A DNA stretch of 64,000 nt from Hirsutella rhossiliensis (lineage: Eukaryota > Ascomycota > Sordariomycetes > Hypocreales > Ophiocordycipitaceae). Both the position numbers and the translations under genes were made by a program. Where the stretch lies: positions 4,154,001-4,218,000 of the forward strand of contig NW_025408670.1 of NCBI RefSeq assembly GCF_020360975.1. Direction: 5' to 3'. This document shows, piece after piece, positions 1-9,564 of the stretch. Numbering within the stretch: the first letter of the stretch is position 1; each line of letters begins with the position of its first letter. The notes under the pieces were generated by a model. The model was not told the DNA's origin, did no database searches, and saw nothing but the letters and a program-made list of their open reading frames with translations.

Positions 1-3000
1 GCTTAAAATAGCTTTAAGTATACTATTAAGGCTACTAAAAAGTAATACTAAGAGAGCTTTTTAATAGAAGTAGTAAGAAAGGACGTCTTTATAGCCTTTT
101 CTTATACTAAGGCTAGAGCTAACCCTACCCTTCTTAGTATCTTATATATAAAAGAAAGGATAGAGGTAAAAGCTAATACCTTTATAGAAAAATACGAGGC
201 TTTCCTAATAACCCTTTTTCTAACCCTAGACCCTAGCTCTAGCCCTCCCTTTAGCCCCCCTTAGAGCCTAGAAAAAGAAGAGCCCCTAGGCTATATAGGT
301 AGTAAGGGCACGGTTAAGTAGGACTAGCTAGAGCTAAAGGACCCTAAGATTAAGAGGGCTATTTTTAGCTCTTTTAATAAGAAAGCCCCTAGCCTAGACT
401 CCCTTAGCTTCCTCCCTATTTAATACGCGTATAAGGCTATCCCTATAGTCTTTAATAGGGCCTATAAAGCTCTATTTAACTAAGGATACTACCTTAAAGA
501 AGAAGCTATAAAATTATACTTCCTAAGTAAAATAAGCTAGTCTATACTATCCCTAAGGCCTATAGGGTTATAAGTCTACTTAACTACTTAGGAAAGGTCC
601 TTAAAAAGCTATACGCTACCTAGCTAAGCTATTTAGCTAATATAGGTAGGCTTCTAAACCCTACGTAGCTAAGGGGACGAAAATAGCGGTTAGCTATAGA
701 CACGGCCTTCCTCCTTCTATACTATATTTAAAAGAAGCGGGAGTCTAATAAGAAGGCTATTACTAGTACCCTCTTATTAAATATAAAGGGCGCCTTTAAT
801 TTTATATCGAAGGAATAGCTTATAAGGGTCCTAAGGGAATTAAACCTCCCTAAGGCCCTTATAAGCTACGTAGACTACTTCCTTACTAAAAGAAAGATCT
901 AGCTAGCCTTCGAGGGGTAAGTCTAGCCCCTTATAGACCTAGTAATAGGAGTGCCCTAAGGGTCCCCTATTAGCCTTATTTTATTCCTCTTATACATAAG
1001 GGGGATACTAGCGGCTAGGGGATATTAGCGGCTAGGGGATACTAGCTATCTTATATAGATAACTTTAGTATCTCTATAACGTTAACCTTAGCTAAAAAGA
1101 ACGTTTAGTAGCTAGAAGTAATAGCTGCTAACCTATTCGAATAAGCTAAAGACTAAGGGGTCTACTTTAACCCTTTAAAGATAGAACTTATTTACTTTAG
1201 TAGGCAACGGCAGCCTATTTTAGAGGGTATAACGGTAGGAGGCTTATTTTTCTAAGTAAAGCCCTTAGTATAGTAGCTAGGGGTCTTCTTTAATTCTAGG
1301 CTCCTATTTAAATAATATATTAAGAAGAAGGTAGCTTTTATATAAGCTGCCTTCGAAGGACTATCCCGCCTAACCTCTATATAAAAAGGCCTATTATTTA
1401 GAGCCTTTAGATAGCTCTACTAGGCCTACGTAACCTCTATAGTAGACTATAGGGCCTAACTTTAATATAGGGGGCCTAAGACCCCTAAGAGCCTTATAAA
1501 GCCTTTTTAAAGGCTATAAAACTAAGCTCTTTTAAAGGTCTTAAGGGCCTTTAAAAGATCCCTTATTAAGGGTTTAGAAGCTAAAGCGGCCTTACCGCTA
1601 CTAAAGGTACGATTTAAAAGGGTATGCCTCTCCTACGCCCTTAAGACCTTATACTTCTTACCTAGTTACCCTATAAGGCAAGCTTACGACCTAGCTATAT
1701 AAGATAACCTCGCTAACTTAGGCTCCGACTTAAGGGCCTTAAGCTATATTAGGCTATATATATAGCTCTTTCGCCTCCTTAAAGGCCTAGTAGCTATTAT
1801 AGGACCTAATTATAACTTAGAAAGAAGGAAAGCTAGCTAGGAGCCCTTATAGGCCTTAAAGCCTAAGGCCTTTATTATAATAATAAAGGCCCCTAAGCCC
1901 TTAGCTAAGAAGTAATACTAACGCCTTTTAGCTAGCTTAGCTAGCTTAAAAGACTTTAGATTATAGCCCTTAGCCTTCTATACTAATAGCTTTAAGGGGT
2001 GCCTTAAGGGGTCCCCTATAGAGACTAACGCTTACTCCTTCTACGAAATAGGCCTAGAAAATAGGCCTATTAAGGCCTACTATAAGAACCTAGGGCCCTT
2101 AATCGAAGTAGCTAATATAGAGCTAGTCGCGATACTAAGGGTCCTAGAGGACCTAGCTAAGAGGCCTCGGCCCTTAAAGCTTAGCCCTCTTAACCCCCTT
2201 ATAGATACCTATATCTTTATAAATAGCTAAGCCACTATAAAGAAAGTTATAGGTTTCTTAAACCTAGCTATATATATTAAAAGGCTCCTATTTAGCTTAG
2301 AAGCCTTTTATAATATATAGCTATACTAGTGCCCTAGCTACCTAGGGATCTTTAGTAACGAGCTAGCTAACTAGCTAGCTAAAAGAGGCTTAGGGGCCCC
2401 TACCTAAGGGACCCCCTTAGTCTTTATTAGCTACTTATAAAGAAAGATCTAGTAAGCTACTAAGGACTTTTAAAAGGGACTCTAGGCTACTAAGGCGGCT
2501 AAAGGCCTTAGGGCTAAGGGCCTAGGTAAGTATTATACGTCTATTTAAAAGACCCCCCGCCTAGCCCTTAGCCTAGAAAAGGACCTTATAAGGAGGCCTA
2601 GGCCGACCCTCTCGGCCTTTTACTAGCTCCTCTTTAGGGCTAGCTTCTTATTTTCCTTCCTAAAAAGGACTAATAAGGTAGACCAAGACGACTACCGCTA
2701 CGGCTAAGGAAGGTATACGGCTAGGCACCTTATCCTAAGGTGCCCGAACTATAGGAGGGAAAGAGAGGTCCTTTACTAGACCTCTAAGAGACGGAAGGGG
2801 GCCCTTAGCCTACCTATTCTCTATAGCTCTAAGGAAGGAAGGGAAGCCCTTCTAACCTTCTTAGCTAAAACAGAGATAGGGATAGCTAAGTAGCTCGAAA
2901 AGGAGTAACCTAGGGGCCCTAGGGCCCTTAAGGGGGAAAATTACCGCGCGGGAGGAACTAAACTAACCTTTCCTTTATTATTACCTTTATAGCTACCCTT

Positions 3001-3129
3001 TCCCTAATTAGTTATAAGCCCCCGGGCTCTATAGCTAGCTAGGACTACTAATAGGGGCCTAGGCCCCTACTAGCCTCGCTATAGCCCTAGAGGCTATATA
3101 CGAGTAATAATATAAAAAGAAAAAAAGTA
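1..3129 (+). pseudogene. RIP-degraded LINE (Tad-like non-LTR retrotransposon), 5'-truncated by window edge
   Basis: Conceptual translation through many TAA/TAG stops shows the pol order of a fungal non-LTR element. A reverse-transcriptase domain covers about 500-1250, with the GVP(Q)GSPIS motif at 946-980 (Gln codon now TAA) and the catalytic Y-x-D-D box at 1052-1063 reading YIDN, the last Asp lost by a G-to-A change. An RNase H domain lies at about 2150-2420, ending in the G-I-x-x-N-E-x-A motif at 2343-2375. A C-terminal H-x4-C-P knuckle lies at about 2715-2760, as in Tad1/CgT1-like elements. The A-rich run at 3110-3129 may be the remnant 3' tail. The endonuclease/ORF1 end is outside the window. 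Every stop checked fits C-to-T on one strand or the other. Clade assignment is from domain order only. Confidence 0.82.
1004..1046 (+). repeat. 17-bp tandem repeat (2.5 copies) inside the LINE RT
   Basis: The unit GATACTAGCGGCTAGGG occurs at 1004-1020 and 1021-1037 (one C-to-T difference), with a partial third copy from 1038. It sits between the GVPQGS and YxDD motifs. A whole unit is not a multiple of three, so the expansion also shifts the frame. Confidence 0.8.
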
Positions 3130-4109
3130 TTAATCTATATAGTAACGACGCCTAAGATAGCGTAAGGGTTTAGCGAAGTCTAGAAATCGAAAGATATAAA
3201 GACTCTACTATACGCTTAATAGAGTTCCTTTATAAGCTATTACTTTTTTAATTTAAATATAGTTATTATCTAGCTTTAAATAGTCCGCGCTACCTTTAGT
3301 AAGTAGTTTATTAGTATAGGGCTTAAGAAGAAGAGAAGTTTATAAAAATACTAATTCTTTAATTAAAAGAAAGTAATATAATAGTATATAATCTAACGGA
3401 TTAAAAGTTCTTTAAACTTCTTTATAGATTCCTTTTAAAAGAAGGTACTAGAAGCCGCTATATCCTTTTATTAATTAAGTACCGACTTCTATATAAATCC
3501 CTTCCTCCTTACCTTAGTCTAGTAATTAATTTAATACTTCTACTTAAGATAATTTCTAGCTTAAGAGGTCCTATTAATAATAAATAACTCCTACTTATAT
3601 TTTCCGGCTATATATTTATAATAGTAGTATATTTCCTTCTTATTACTATATCGAATATACTAAAAACTATACTTCTAGATATATAAAGAACTAAGATAGT
3701 ATCCTTTATTTATAACTATTTCGCGCTTTATATATATAACGCGATCCTATATAAACTTATCTAGAGCTTTAGGATATTAAGTAGAGAAAGTATATAAGGT
3801 AGAGTTACTTAATAGCGCTAAGACGGGCGATATAAGAGTTAGTAAGGGGGTAGCGATAGGAGACGCTATAAAAGACGCCGATATTACCGCCGATTAGTAA
3901 ACCGACCTTACGTTTATAGAGTAAAAATATATAAAATTACTGTTATATATAATACTAGGCAGCTATCGTTAGTTTTACCTTACTACCGCCTATAGGAGAG
4001 ACTACTAGTTAATTACCCCTTTTCCTATAAAGAAGCTAGGAAGAAAAAGAAAAACATCGTTTTAAATTATCTTCTTACTCTTAGCTTAATCTATTAATAG
4101 CAGTTATTA
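3130..4109. other. AT-rich RIP remnant, origin unidentified
   Basis: This stretch has the same CpA/TpG depletion as the LINE. One plus-strand frame can be read through its whole length if TAA/TAG are taken as former Gln/Trp. It is rich in Ile, Leu, Tyr and Phe early, then turns polar with Lys/Asp near 3780-3900. No domain motif is convincing. It follows the A-rich end of the LINE directly and stops at the GC-rich palindrome at 4110, so it may be a separate transposon fragment or a RIP-mutated fungal gene. Confidence 0.45.
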
Positions 4110-4135
4110 GTCCGACCGGTCCGACCGGTCGGATC
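4110..4135. repeat. GC-rich direct/inverted repeat at the AT-rich to gene-island boundary
   Basis: The 9-mer GTCCGACCG occurs twice in tandem (4110-4118, 4119-4127), followed by GTCGGATC. The core CCGACCGGTCGG at 4121-4132 is a perfect 12-bp palindrome. Base composition changes abruptly here: CpA and TpG reappear immediately to the right. It may be a mobile-element terminus, but no partner was found. Confidence 0.6.
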
Positions 4136-4366
4136 ATGGTCTCGAGAAATCATTAAACTAGACCTAGTCTTAGCGGTCTAGACCAGACCAAGACCAAGAC
4201 AGACCAGACCATTCCGATCACTGGATTGGCCATCGTGATAGACGGCGCATAGAAAGAGCATCTCAAGATCAACAATGGCTCGCCGCAATACTTGACTTCT
4301 AATGTTATCAATATTATATACATATTTACAGTATTTTGCCAAGTAACCCCGACAGAGTGGGGTGTC

Positions 4367-4937
4367 ATGTCTGCAGATGACTACATCAGGCAGAAGTCTA
4401 CCAACACTAACACGACAGCGACCATAGCGACCGGGGTGCCTGAAGTGAAGAATACATATATCGAGTACCCTTGGCTCACTGCCAGTGCCGCAGACGGAGG
4501 TCTGATCGTTGGTGTGCGACAGCATGGTAAATGGGGAACCTAGGTATGCGTCGAGAGGGTTGAGGAGACTGGGCAGATAACTCGTCGACACGAATCCGCG
4601 TCTAAGTTTAGGCTTCTCGAGGTAGAGCAGTACAAGGCCAGCTAACCATAAAAACTTGGCCGACGGGCAGTCGGCGTGGTCTAGTAAGGATAGGAATAAC
4701 TTCGATAAGCTGCTCTAGGTAACGAAGTCGCAAACGCAACGTAAAAATCTAGCGGCAAATAGCAGGGATCTACCCGTAGACTATTATATTAGGTTTTATA
4801 AGAAGGGCATTAATATCTTAACTTCGATAAGCTTAAGGAAGGTCCTCGGAACGACGAGTGCGAATGCTTAAATAGAGAAGGTATATAAGAGGGATGGAAT
4901 ACCCCCACCATAGCAAGCCGGGTTTGAGAGCTCTTAT
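4367..4937 (+). pseudogene. RIP-interrupted gene of unknown family
   Basis: The frame opens at ATG 4367 (start MSADDYIRQK) and reads on through TAG at 4541 and about ten further TAA/TAG codons to about 4920. Every internal stop can be explained as a CAA/CAG (Gln) codon hit by C-to-T. The intervening sequence is protein-like: charged, Gln-rich if restored, with a Cys-x-Cys pair in an N-D-E-C-E-C-L-N segment near 4855-4870. A phase change near 4935 leads into the next ORF, so the two may be one gene with an intron. I recognise no family. Density of stops is lower at the left end (none in the first 58 codons), so RIP damage increases rightward. Confidence 0.5.
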
Positions 4938-5237
4938 ATGAACCCTGAAAGCGTCGAGAAGGACGCCACACGACGGAGGGCTCTCAGAGACGCTTAAGCC
5001 AGAGAATCATCAGCTTTAGAGCGACCACCGAGCAGGCAACGCGGCCTTAGTGCGGGCTCGAACGGAACGCCTAGCCATTTAAGTGCGACCGAGCAGCGGC
5101 TGCAACGGTTAGAAGCTATAATAGGCGATATGGGTAAGGCATAGTAGATCCTAAATAAAACAATAGCATTTATGGCGGAGATGTTCGAACGATTAATGCG
5201 GTTGAATACGACTCCTCTCGAAGCACCGAGCAAATGA
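4938..5237 (+). pseudogene. coiled-coil-like ORF with three RIP stops, possibly the 3' part of the preceding gene
   Basis: From ATG 4938 the frame continues to TGA 5235-5237, with only TAA near 4995 and TAG-TAG near 5145 inside it; all three fit mutated Gln codons. The N-terminal third is basic (several Arg-Arg pairs). The C-terminal half (about 5076-5236) has regularly spaced Leu/Ile/Met residues, such as EQRLQRLEAIIGDM, consistent with a coiled coil. Gag N-termini and small regulatory proteins can look like this. No family assigned. Confidence 0.42.
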
Positions 5238-5793
5238 TGGCCTCGTAGCCTCGTCGACGAGCTCTTTATTTGCCACCATTGATCCGCTGGTTGGGTGCTG
5301 TGAGACACCGTTGCTATTTCTTCGTGCCGGCCGCCGGTCGGCCCCGCGTTTGTAATCTGTGCGAAGAGCCGGGACTCCTATAGCATAGTTCTATTCCTAG
5401 TTCAAGGTCAACACTTGCTGCTAATGGTAATGATGCCATAAAGTATTGTGTGTGTCTGTCGGAGAAACGACACAAAAGACAACGACCCCTGAGATGCCTT
5501 GGCTCTCAGCACAGCAGTTCAAAAAATGGGATTTTTTGATGAGGTTTGTCTCATTTGGTGGAGCAAAAGGGGGGTAAGGACGATACGATGTGGACGAACT
5601 TTGACACTTTGCAAGGTGCAAAGCACTTACTTAAGTGCAATCACTTAATGTAACGCCTGTCGTGCAATGAGAAACCGCCTCAAGTCACTCCCGCAGTTTC
5701 CGGAAGCATCGATTTTCCGGTCCGCGGGCGTTTTGAGCGGGGACGACGAGGCTCATGCTGTTGTTGACTACGATGCTCTCACACAATCACACC
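5238..5793. other. intergenic region upstream of the C2H2 pseudogene
   Basis: Mostly unmutated sequence with normal CpA/TpG. It holds a GC-rich inverted stretch near 5325-5345, a T-run near 5520-5540, and the CACTTA repeat cluster listed separately. It should include the promoter of the zinc-finger gene starting at 5794, but no clear TATA box was seen. Nothing else recognised. Confidence 0.4.
5603..5648 (-). repeat. cluster of CACTTA motifs, inverted relative to the TAAGTG array at 8953-9087
   Basis: CACTT(T/A) occurs at 5605, 5625 and 5642, i.e. about 17-20 bp apart, plus one TTAAGTGCA in the opposite orientation at 5631-5639. Read on the minus strand, the segment around 5612-5641 resembles 8941-8968 over about 29 bp with a handful of mismatches. 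This raises the possibility of subterminal inverted repeats of one element. Confidence 0.45.
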
Positions 5794-7676
5794 ATGGATT
5801 GCGATGTGTGCTCTAGAGAGCTCACCTCCTCAGAAGACATACTGCTGCATGTTCAGTTACACCAGGTACGATGCAAACTATCGCCGAGACCCATACTGTT
5901 AGGCTGAAAGATTCTGCAGACACAAATGCTTGCGCTGGTCAAGAGGCTAGAATCCACGATCTCATCTGCAGGACACGAGAAGCTTCAAGAACCAAGAGCT
6001 CTCAGCAATTCTACGAAAAACGTCGACTCTCTTGAAACCTCACATTGCGACGACGATACGGATGCCTTAAGGGTGCATAAGAGGAGAGTGTACTGTCTAC
6101 ATTGTAATAAAGGGTTCAGTCGGAAGCAGGATCTCGTGAGACATTCTATTAAACGTACGGCTTTGCACAACTTTCTGGCACACTGGCTTACCTAAATATA
6201 CCTCCACAGATTACGACTCATCAGTAACCTGCCATAACTGTGCCCGACAGTTTCTAAATGCCACTTCATTCACGAAACATCAGTGCGGTACTTCCATCGC
6301 CAAACAGTCTACGGCGATCAAAATAGACATAGAAACCAGGCTCGGCTTAAAACGGGTCCGGAAGAGTAGGTATAAAGATAAGAAGGGTCTAGTTACGAGC
6401 AATAAGTCCTTATAATAGATCCCTAATAATGCTAGAGGTGCTTCCTCGTGTCTTCCGGCGATTCTGAATATTCTTAATATAAACGAAAGCTCGATATAAT
6501 ACGTTGCTAGCTCTTATTTGCCTCCTGCTAGCTTAGATCCGTTTTAAGATATATACTTTAGCGAAGTATTATCCCTCTAGCCTATTATATATAATCTATT
6601 ACTATAGAATAGGTTATATTTAAATATAAAGTAAATCCCTAGGAATTCGCTAGACGATTATCTATTATTAAATATCGTAAGAGCTATAGCCTAAGGTAGC
6701 CGATTCTATAAGAACGTATCGCTAAACCTATAAATATACGACTCTATAAATAATACTTTAGTCTATAGGAATATCTAATACTTTAATACGACTAGAGCGG
6801 AGTAGGCCGCTATTATTCTAACTTTTTATATATAAAGCCGACTATAAAACTTAACCTAACTTAAAACGTAAGGCGACGATAAACTACTAATCTAGACTCT
6901 ATAAGAACCTAATCTATTCGCTTTAGAGGTATATATACTTATATTCTACTATATTTAAGATCTATCTTAACGTTTAAATATTAGTATAGTACTTCTATCG
7001 CTAAATAGTCTATAGTAATTAAAATAGATATAGAAACTAAGCTTAGCTTAAAATAGGTCTAGAAGAGTAAGTATAAAGATAAGAAGGGTTTAGTTATAAG
7101 TAATAAGTCCTTATAATAGATCCCTAATAATACTAAAGGTACTTCTTTATATCTTCTAGCGATTCTAAATATTCTTAATATAAATAAAAGCTTAATATAA
7201 TATATTACTAGCTCTTATTTACCTCTTACTAGCTTAGATCCGTTTTAAGATATATACTTTAGCGAAGTATTATCCCTCTAGCTTATTATATATAATCTAT
7301 TACTATAGAATAGGTTATATTTAAATATAGAGTAAATCCCTAGGAATTTACTAGACGATTATTTATTATTAAATATCGTAAGAGCTATAGCCTAGGGTAG
7401 CTAATTTTATAAGAACGTATCGCTAAACCTATAGATATACGACTCTATAAATAATACTTTAGTCTATAGGAATATCTAATACTTTAATACGACTAGAGCG
7501 GAGTAGGCCGCTATTATTCCGACTTTTCGCATATAAAGCCGACTATAAAACTCGACCTGACTTAAAACGTAAGGCGACGATAAACCACTAATCTAGACTC
7601 CGTGAGAACCTAATCTATTCGCTTTAGAGGTATGCACACTTACATTCCACCATGTTCAAGATCTATCTTAACGTCC
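5794..7676 (+). pseudogene. C2H2 zinc-finger (putative transcription regulator) pseudogene, 3' part duplicated and RIP-mutated
   Basis: Three exons can be read. Exon 1, 5794-5865, starts MDCDVCSREL and contains a C-x2-C...H-x3/4-H finger. A 54-bp intron (5866-5919, GT..AG) follows. Exon 2, 5920-6154, holds a second finger, C-L-H-C...R-H-S-I-K. A 55-bp intron (6155-6209) joins so that the second zinc His is completed (H-x3-H), after which exon 3 opens with a third C-x2-C...H-x2-C unit. Both splices keep frame. Exon 3 then enters the 701-bp tandem duplication and meets TAA-TAG near 6412 and many later stops, all RIP-type. The damaged part, read through, resembles the alpha-helical middle region of fungal zinc-finger regulators, but that is weak. 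Probable nuclear DNA-binding protein before inactivation. Confidence 0.65.
6275..7676 (+). repeat. 701-bp direct tandem duplication (copies 6275-6975 and 6976-7676) with RIP
   Basis: The two copies align end to end without indels that I could see, offset 701. Nearly all differences are C/T or G/A. The outer edges are the least mutated: the left end of copy 1 and the right end of copy 2 keep CpA/TpG. The inner junction is the most mutated. Confidence 0.88.
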
Positions 7677-8206
7677 CTAAGGCCCTTGGTTTCGGAGAGG
7701 TGTTTATATGGTCTGTGGACCAGTCCATTTGATGCTGTGACCCTTTTGTGGGACCGATATGGGAGCCATGAGAGAACTCCAGTATCGCCTTCGGCCGCCA
7801 CATATATACCACAATCAAATGGCGTTGATCGTCTTCTGCTTCGTCTTTTGACAACGAGTAAAAGCTCCCATCGTCGGGTCCCAAGGTGAACGCCAAAATA
7901 GGGTCGCGTTCGATGAATGGCTGTAATATAGCACTAAGGCGCTAGAAGACATTTGAGTAATAGCCTCGTATCACAGGAGATTTTCATGCATACCGGGTCA
8001 TTTGATATGCTGGTGCGGAATGGTGTTAGACTGCTAGGAGTAATTTGCGCTCCGCGTGTCATTTTCGCAAGCTCGCCAATCTCTGCGCGCTCCTGGTAAA
8101 ATATGCCGTACGTTTCGAAGAACTCCATAGCTTGGTCCGAGGTCACAGAAGCAGCTATCTGCGACCCTTCAAACGGCGAGACATCTTCAAAGCCTGGCGG
8201 AGCCAT
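7663..8206 (-). CDS. hypothetical protein, two exons
   Basis: Exon 1 runs from ATG at 8206 down to 7994 (71 codons). A 73-bp intron follows at 7993-7921 (donor GTATGC, acceptor TTACAG on the minus strand). Exon 2 runs 7920 to the stop at 7663-7665. Splicing is in phase and gives about 156 residues. The product is acidic to neutral and looks like a genuine soluble protein, with segments such as AMEFFETYGIFYQERAEIG in exon 1 and RHLIVVYMWRPKAILEFSHG in exon 2. I do not recognise the family. The last few codons lie inside copy 2 of the tandem duplication, so the C-terminus may be an artefact of that rearrangement. The gene is convergent with the zinc-finger pseudogene. The start could lie further upstream, since the frame is open beyond 8206. 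Confidence 0.5.
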
Positions 8207-8468
8207 AACCTGATCACTGTGCCGACGCTTCCAATGTCCATGTCCAACCCGTGAGGGGCATTCAGGCGAAGATGGTCAGGTTGAAACCCGTTTTATGCAT
8301 AAGCTTCGTATTGCATAAAGCAGATGCCGCTAGACCACCGTCCTTATAAAGTTTCACATCCGCACCAGAATCTAGATTTTGGTCTCATCAATCCGTCTTA
8401 AACGCAGTCTCGAGGTAAGTTTTTCCTGAACTTTGAAGAAGAAGGTATCTAAGATGAATATAGTGAAT

Positions 8469-8582
8469 ATGTCTTCCTCAGGGTGTGGCAACTGCAACGA
8501 CGGAATTACCAGCACTGGTCAAATTTGCGCCGAGTGCGGGAAGAAGACTTCAAAGTCCTTGAAATACCATTTGCCTGGCTAG
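8469..8582 (+). CDS. very small Cys-rich ORF (37 aa), zinc-ribbon-like
   Basis: ATG 8469 to TAG 8580-8582. The peptide has CGNC near its N-terminus and CAEC about 14 residues later, i.e. two C-x2-C knuckles as in minimal zinc ribbons, with a Lys-rich tail. A second small ORF of similar plan lies at 9565. It is too short to be secure: it may be a first exon, a micropeptide, or chance. No splice donor with a convincing downstream exon was found. Confidence 0.3.
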   Translation: MSSSGCGNCNDGITSTGQICAECGKKTSKSLKYHLPG

Positions 8583-9564
8583 AGTATTTTGCCATGCGAA
8601 TGTTTGCAGATGGTAGCGGTGACCAACGGCAACCCGCTTCGATGAGAGATCCCAACGTGGCGCCACGGATCTGGAATCGGGAATTAGTGCACCAACTCTT
8701 CGGTGTCAAATGATATTTTGTGATGCTAGTCTTGATGCCTGTTCCTCCTTCCCAGTGACTGAACGATACAGTACATAGTTGGTGATCACTGCAAATCAAC
8801 GGAACCCATAGAGATGCAGATGTCTGCGGTGGCTGCAGTACAGATCAGGCGAGCATCCATGTCAAGTGAAGAGCATGAGTCAGGTGGTCATTACGATAAT
8901 CCATGTGATATCCCTCTATACTTATTTTGGGCTAGTGTATGATGCACTTTAGCTAAGTGCTTTGGCTTCAATTTTTAAGTGCAAAGGACTCTATCGTTAA
9001 GTGCATTTACCACTACTAAGTGCATTTACAATATCATTAAGTGCAGCGAAGGCATTTTTAAGTGCATGCGCACTATTATTAAGTGCATATATGCTCATGG
9101 CATTTCATAGCGTGGCAGATGCTGCGAGCCGTCATTTGAACCCCGCTGATCATAACACCCCTCTTGCTTGGGCTCGCGACGAGGCGAGCTTGCCGCTGTG
9201 ATGATGAGTCACATCTAGAGGAGGGCGTCCACAAACTCGCATGCCTCCCACTTAGTGTGCAATGAGCTGAGCATCTCAGTGTGGCCGTGTTGCGAATTGA
9301 GAAGGCCCTGTCATCTCACTGACCTTGCTCATTTCTTTGGAGGAAGTAAAGTATAAAGAACCATGACCTGGGACGACTTTTCGCTCGAAACTTCTCCACC
9401 TAGAAGTGCCTTAGTTAATCTGTTTGCCTCCCTCGAATTTTTGTCTTTATATCTTCGGCAAGTTTCTTTTGCAAGCCAGAAGGCAATCTATTCTGTCAGT
9501 TAAAAGCTCTTTCGTTCGCTAAACTTAACTAACGAATACTTGGAAGCTAGATCAGTCGTCAAAC
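8583..9564. other. intergenic region with phased repeat array
   Basis: Unmutated sequence (normal CpA/TpG) with no ORF worth reporting. Contents: the TTAAGTGCA array at 8953-9087, a TGAGTCA heptamer at 9205-9211 (Gcn4/CPC1-type half-sites are this short and common, so weak), and a TATAAAG at about 9351 that could serve the small ORF at 9565. A 46-codon ORF starts at 9362 but has nothing to support it. Confidence 0.4.
8953..9087 (+). repeat. array of seven TTAAGTGCA-type motifs at about 21-bp spacing
   Basis: Motif starts: 8953 (CTAAGTGCT), 8975, 8997, 9016 (CTAAGTGCA), 9037, 9058, 9079. Steps are 22, 22, 19, 21, 21 and 21 bp. The 9-mer is conserved while the 10-13 bp between copies are not, which is what a set of protein-binding sites looks like rather than a slipped microsatellite. 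A period of 21 bp places every site on the same face of B-DNA. All copies point the same way. Confidence 0.8.

Noticed and set aside
3130..4109. Possible fungal tyrosine-recombinase or other large-element protein in the RIP remnant
   Set aside because: A few residues resemble such proteins when stops are ignored, but no catalytic set (R...H-x-x-R...Y) could be placed.
8483..8713. 76-codon plus-strand frame overlapping the Cys-rich ORF, and its minus-strand shadow at 8506-8799
   Set aside because: No domain, no splice partner, and it overlaps two alternatives equally open; not supportable as a gene.
8953..9087. CRISPR-like reading of the 21-bp phased repeat
   Set aside because: Repeat core is only 9 bp with 10-13 bp spacers, in a eukaryotic genome with no cas genes.
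9205..9211. TGAGTCA bZIP (Gcn4/CPC1-type) site
   Set aside because: A single 7-bp site in a 1-kb intergenic region is expected often by chance; no second site or nearby target gene.
9362..9502. 46-codon ORF upstream of the small Cys-rich gene
   Set aside because: No conserved feature; probably leader sequence of the transcript at 9565.
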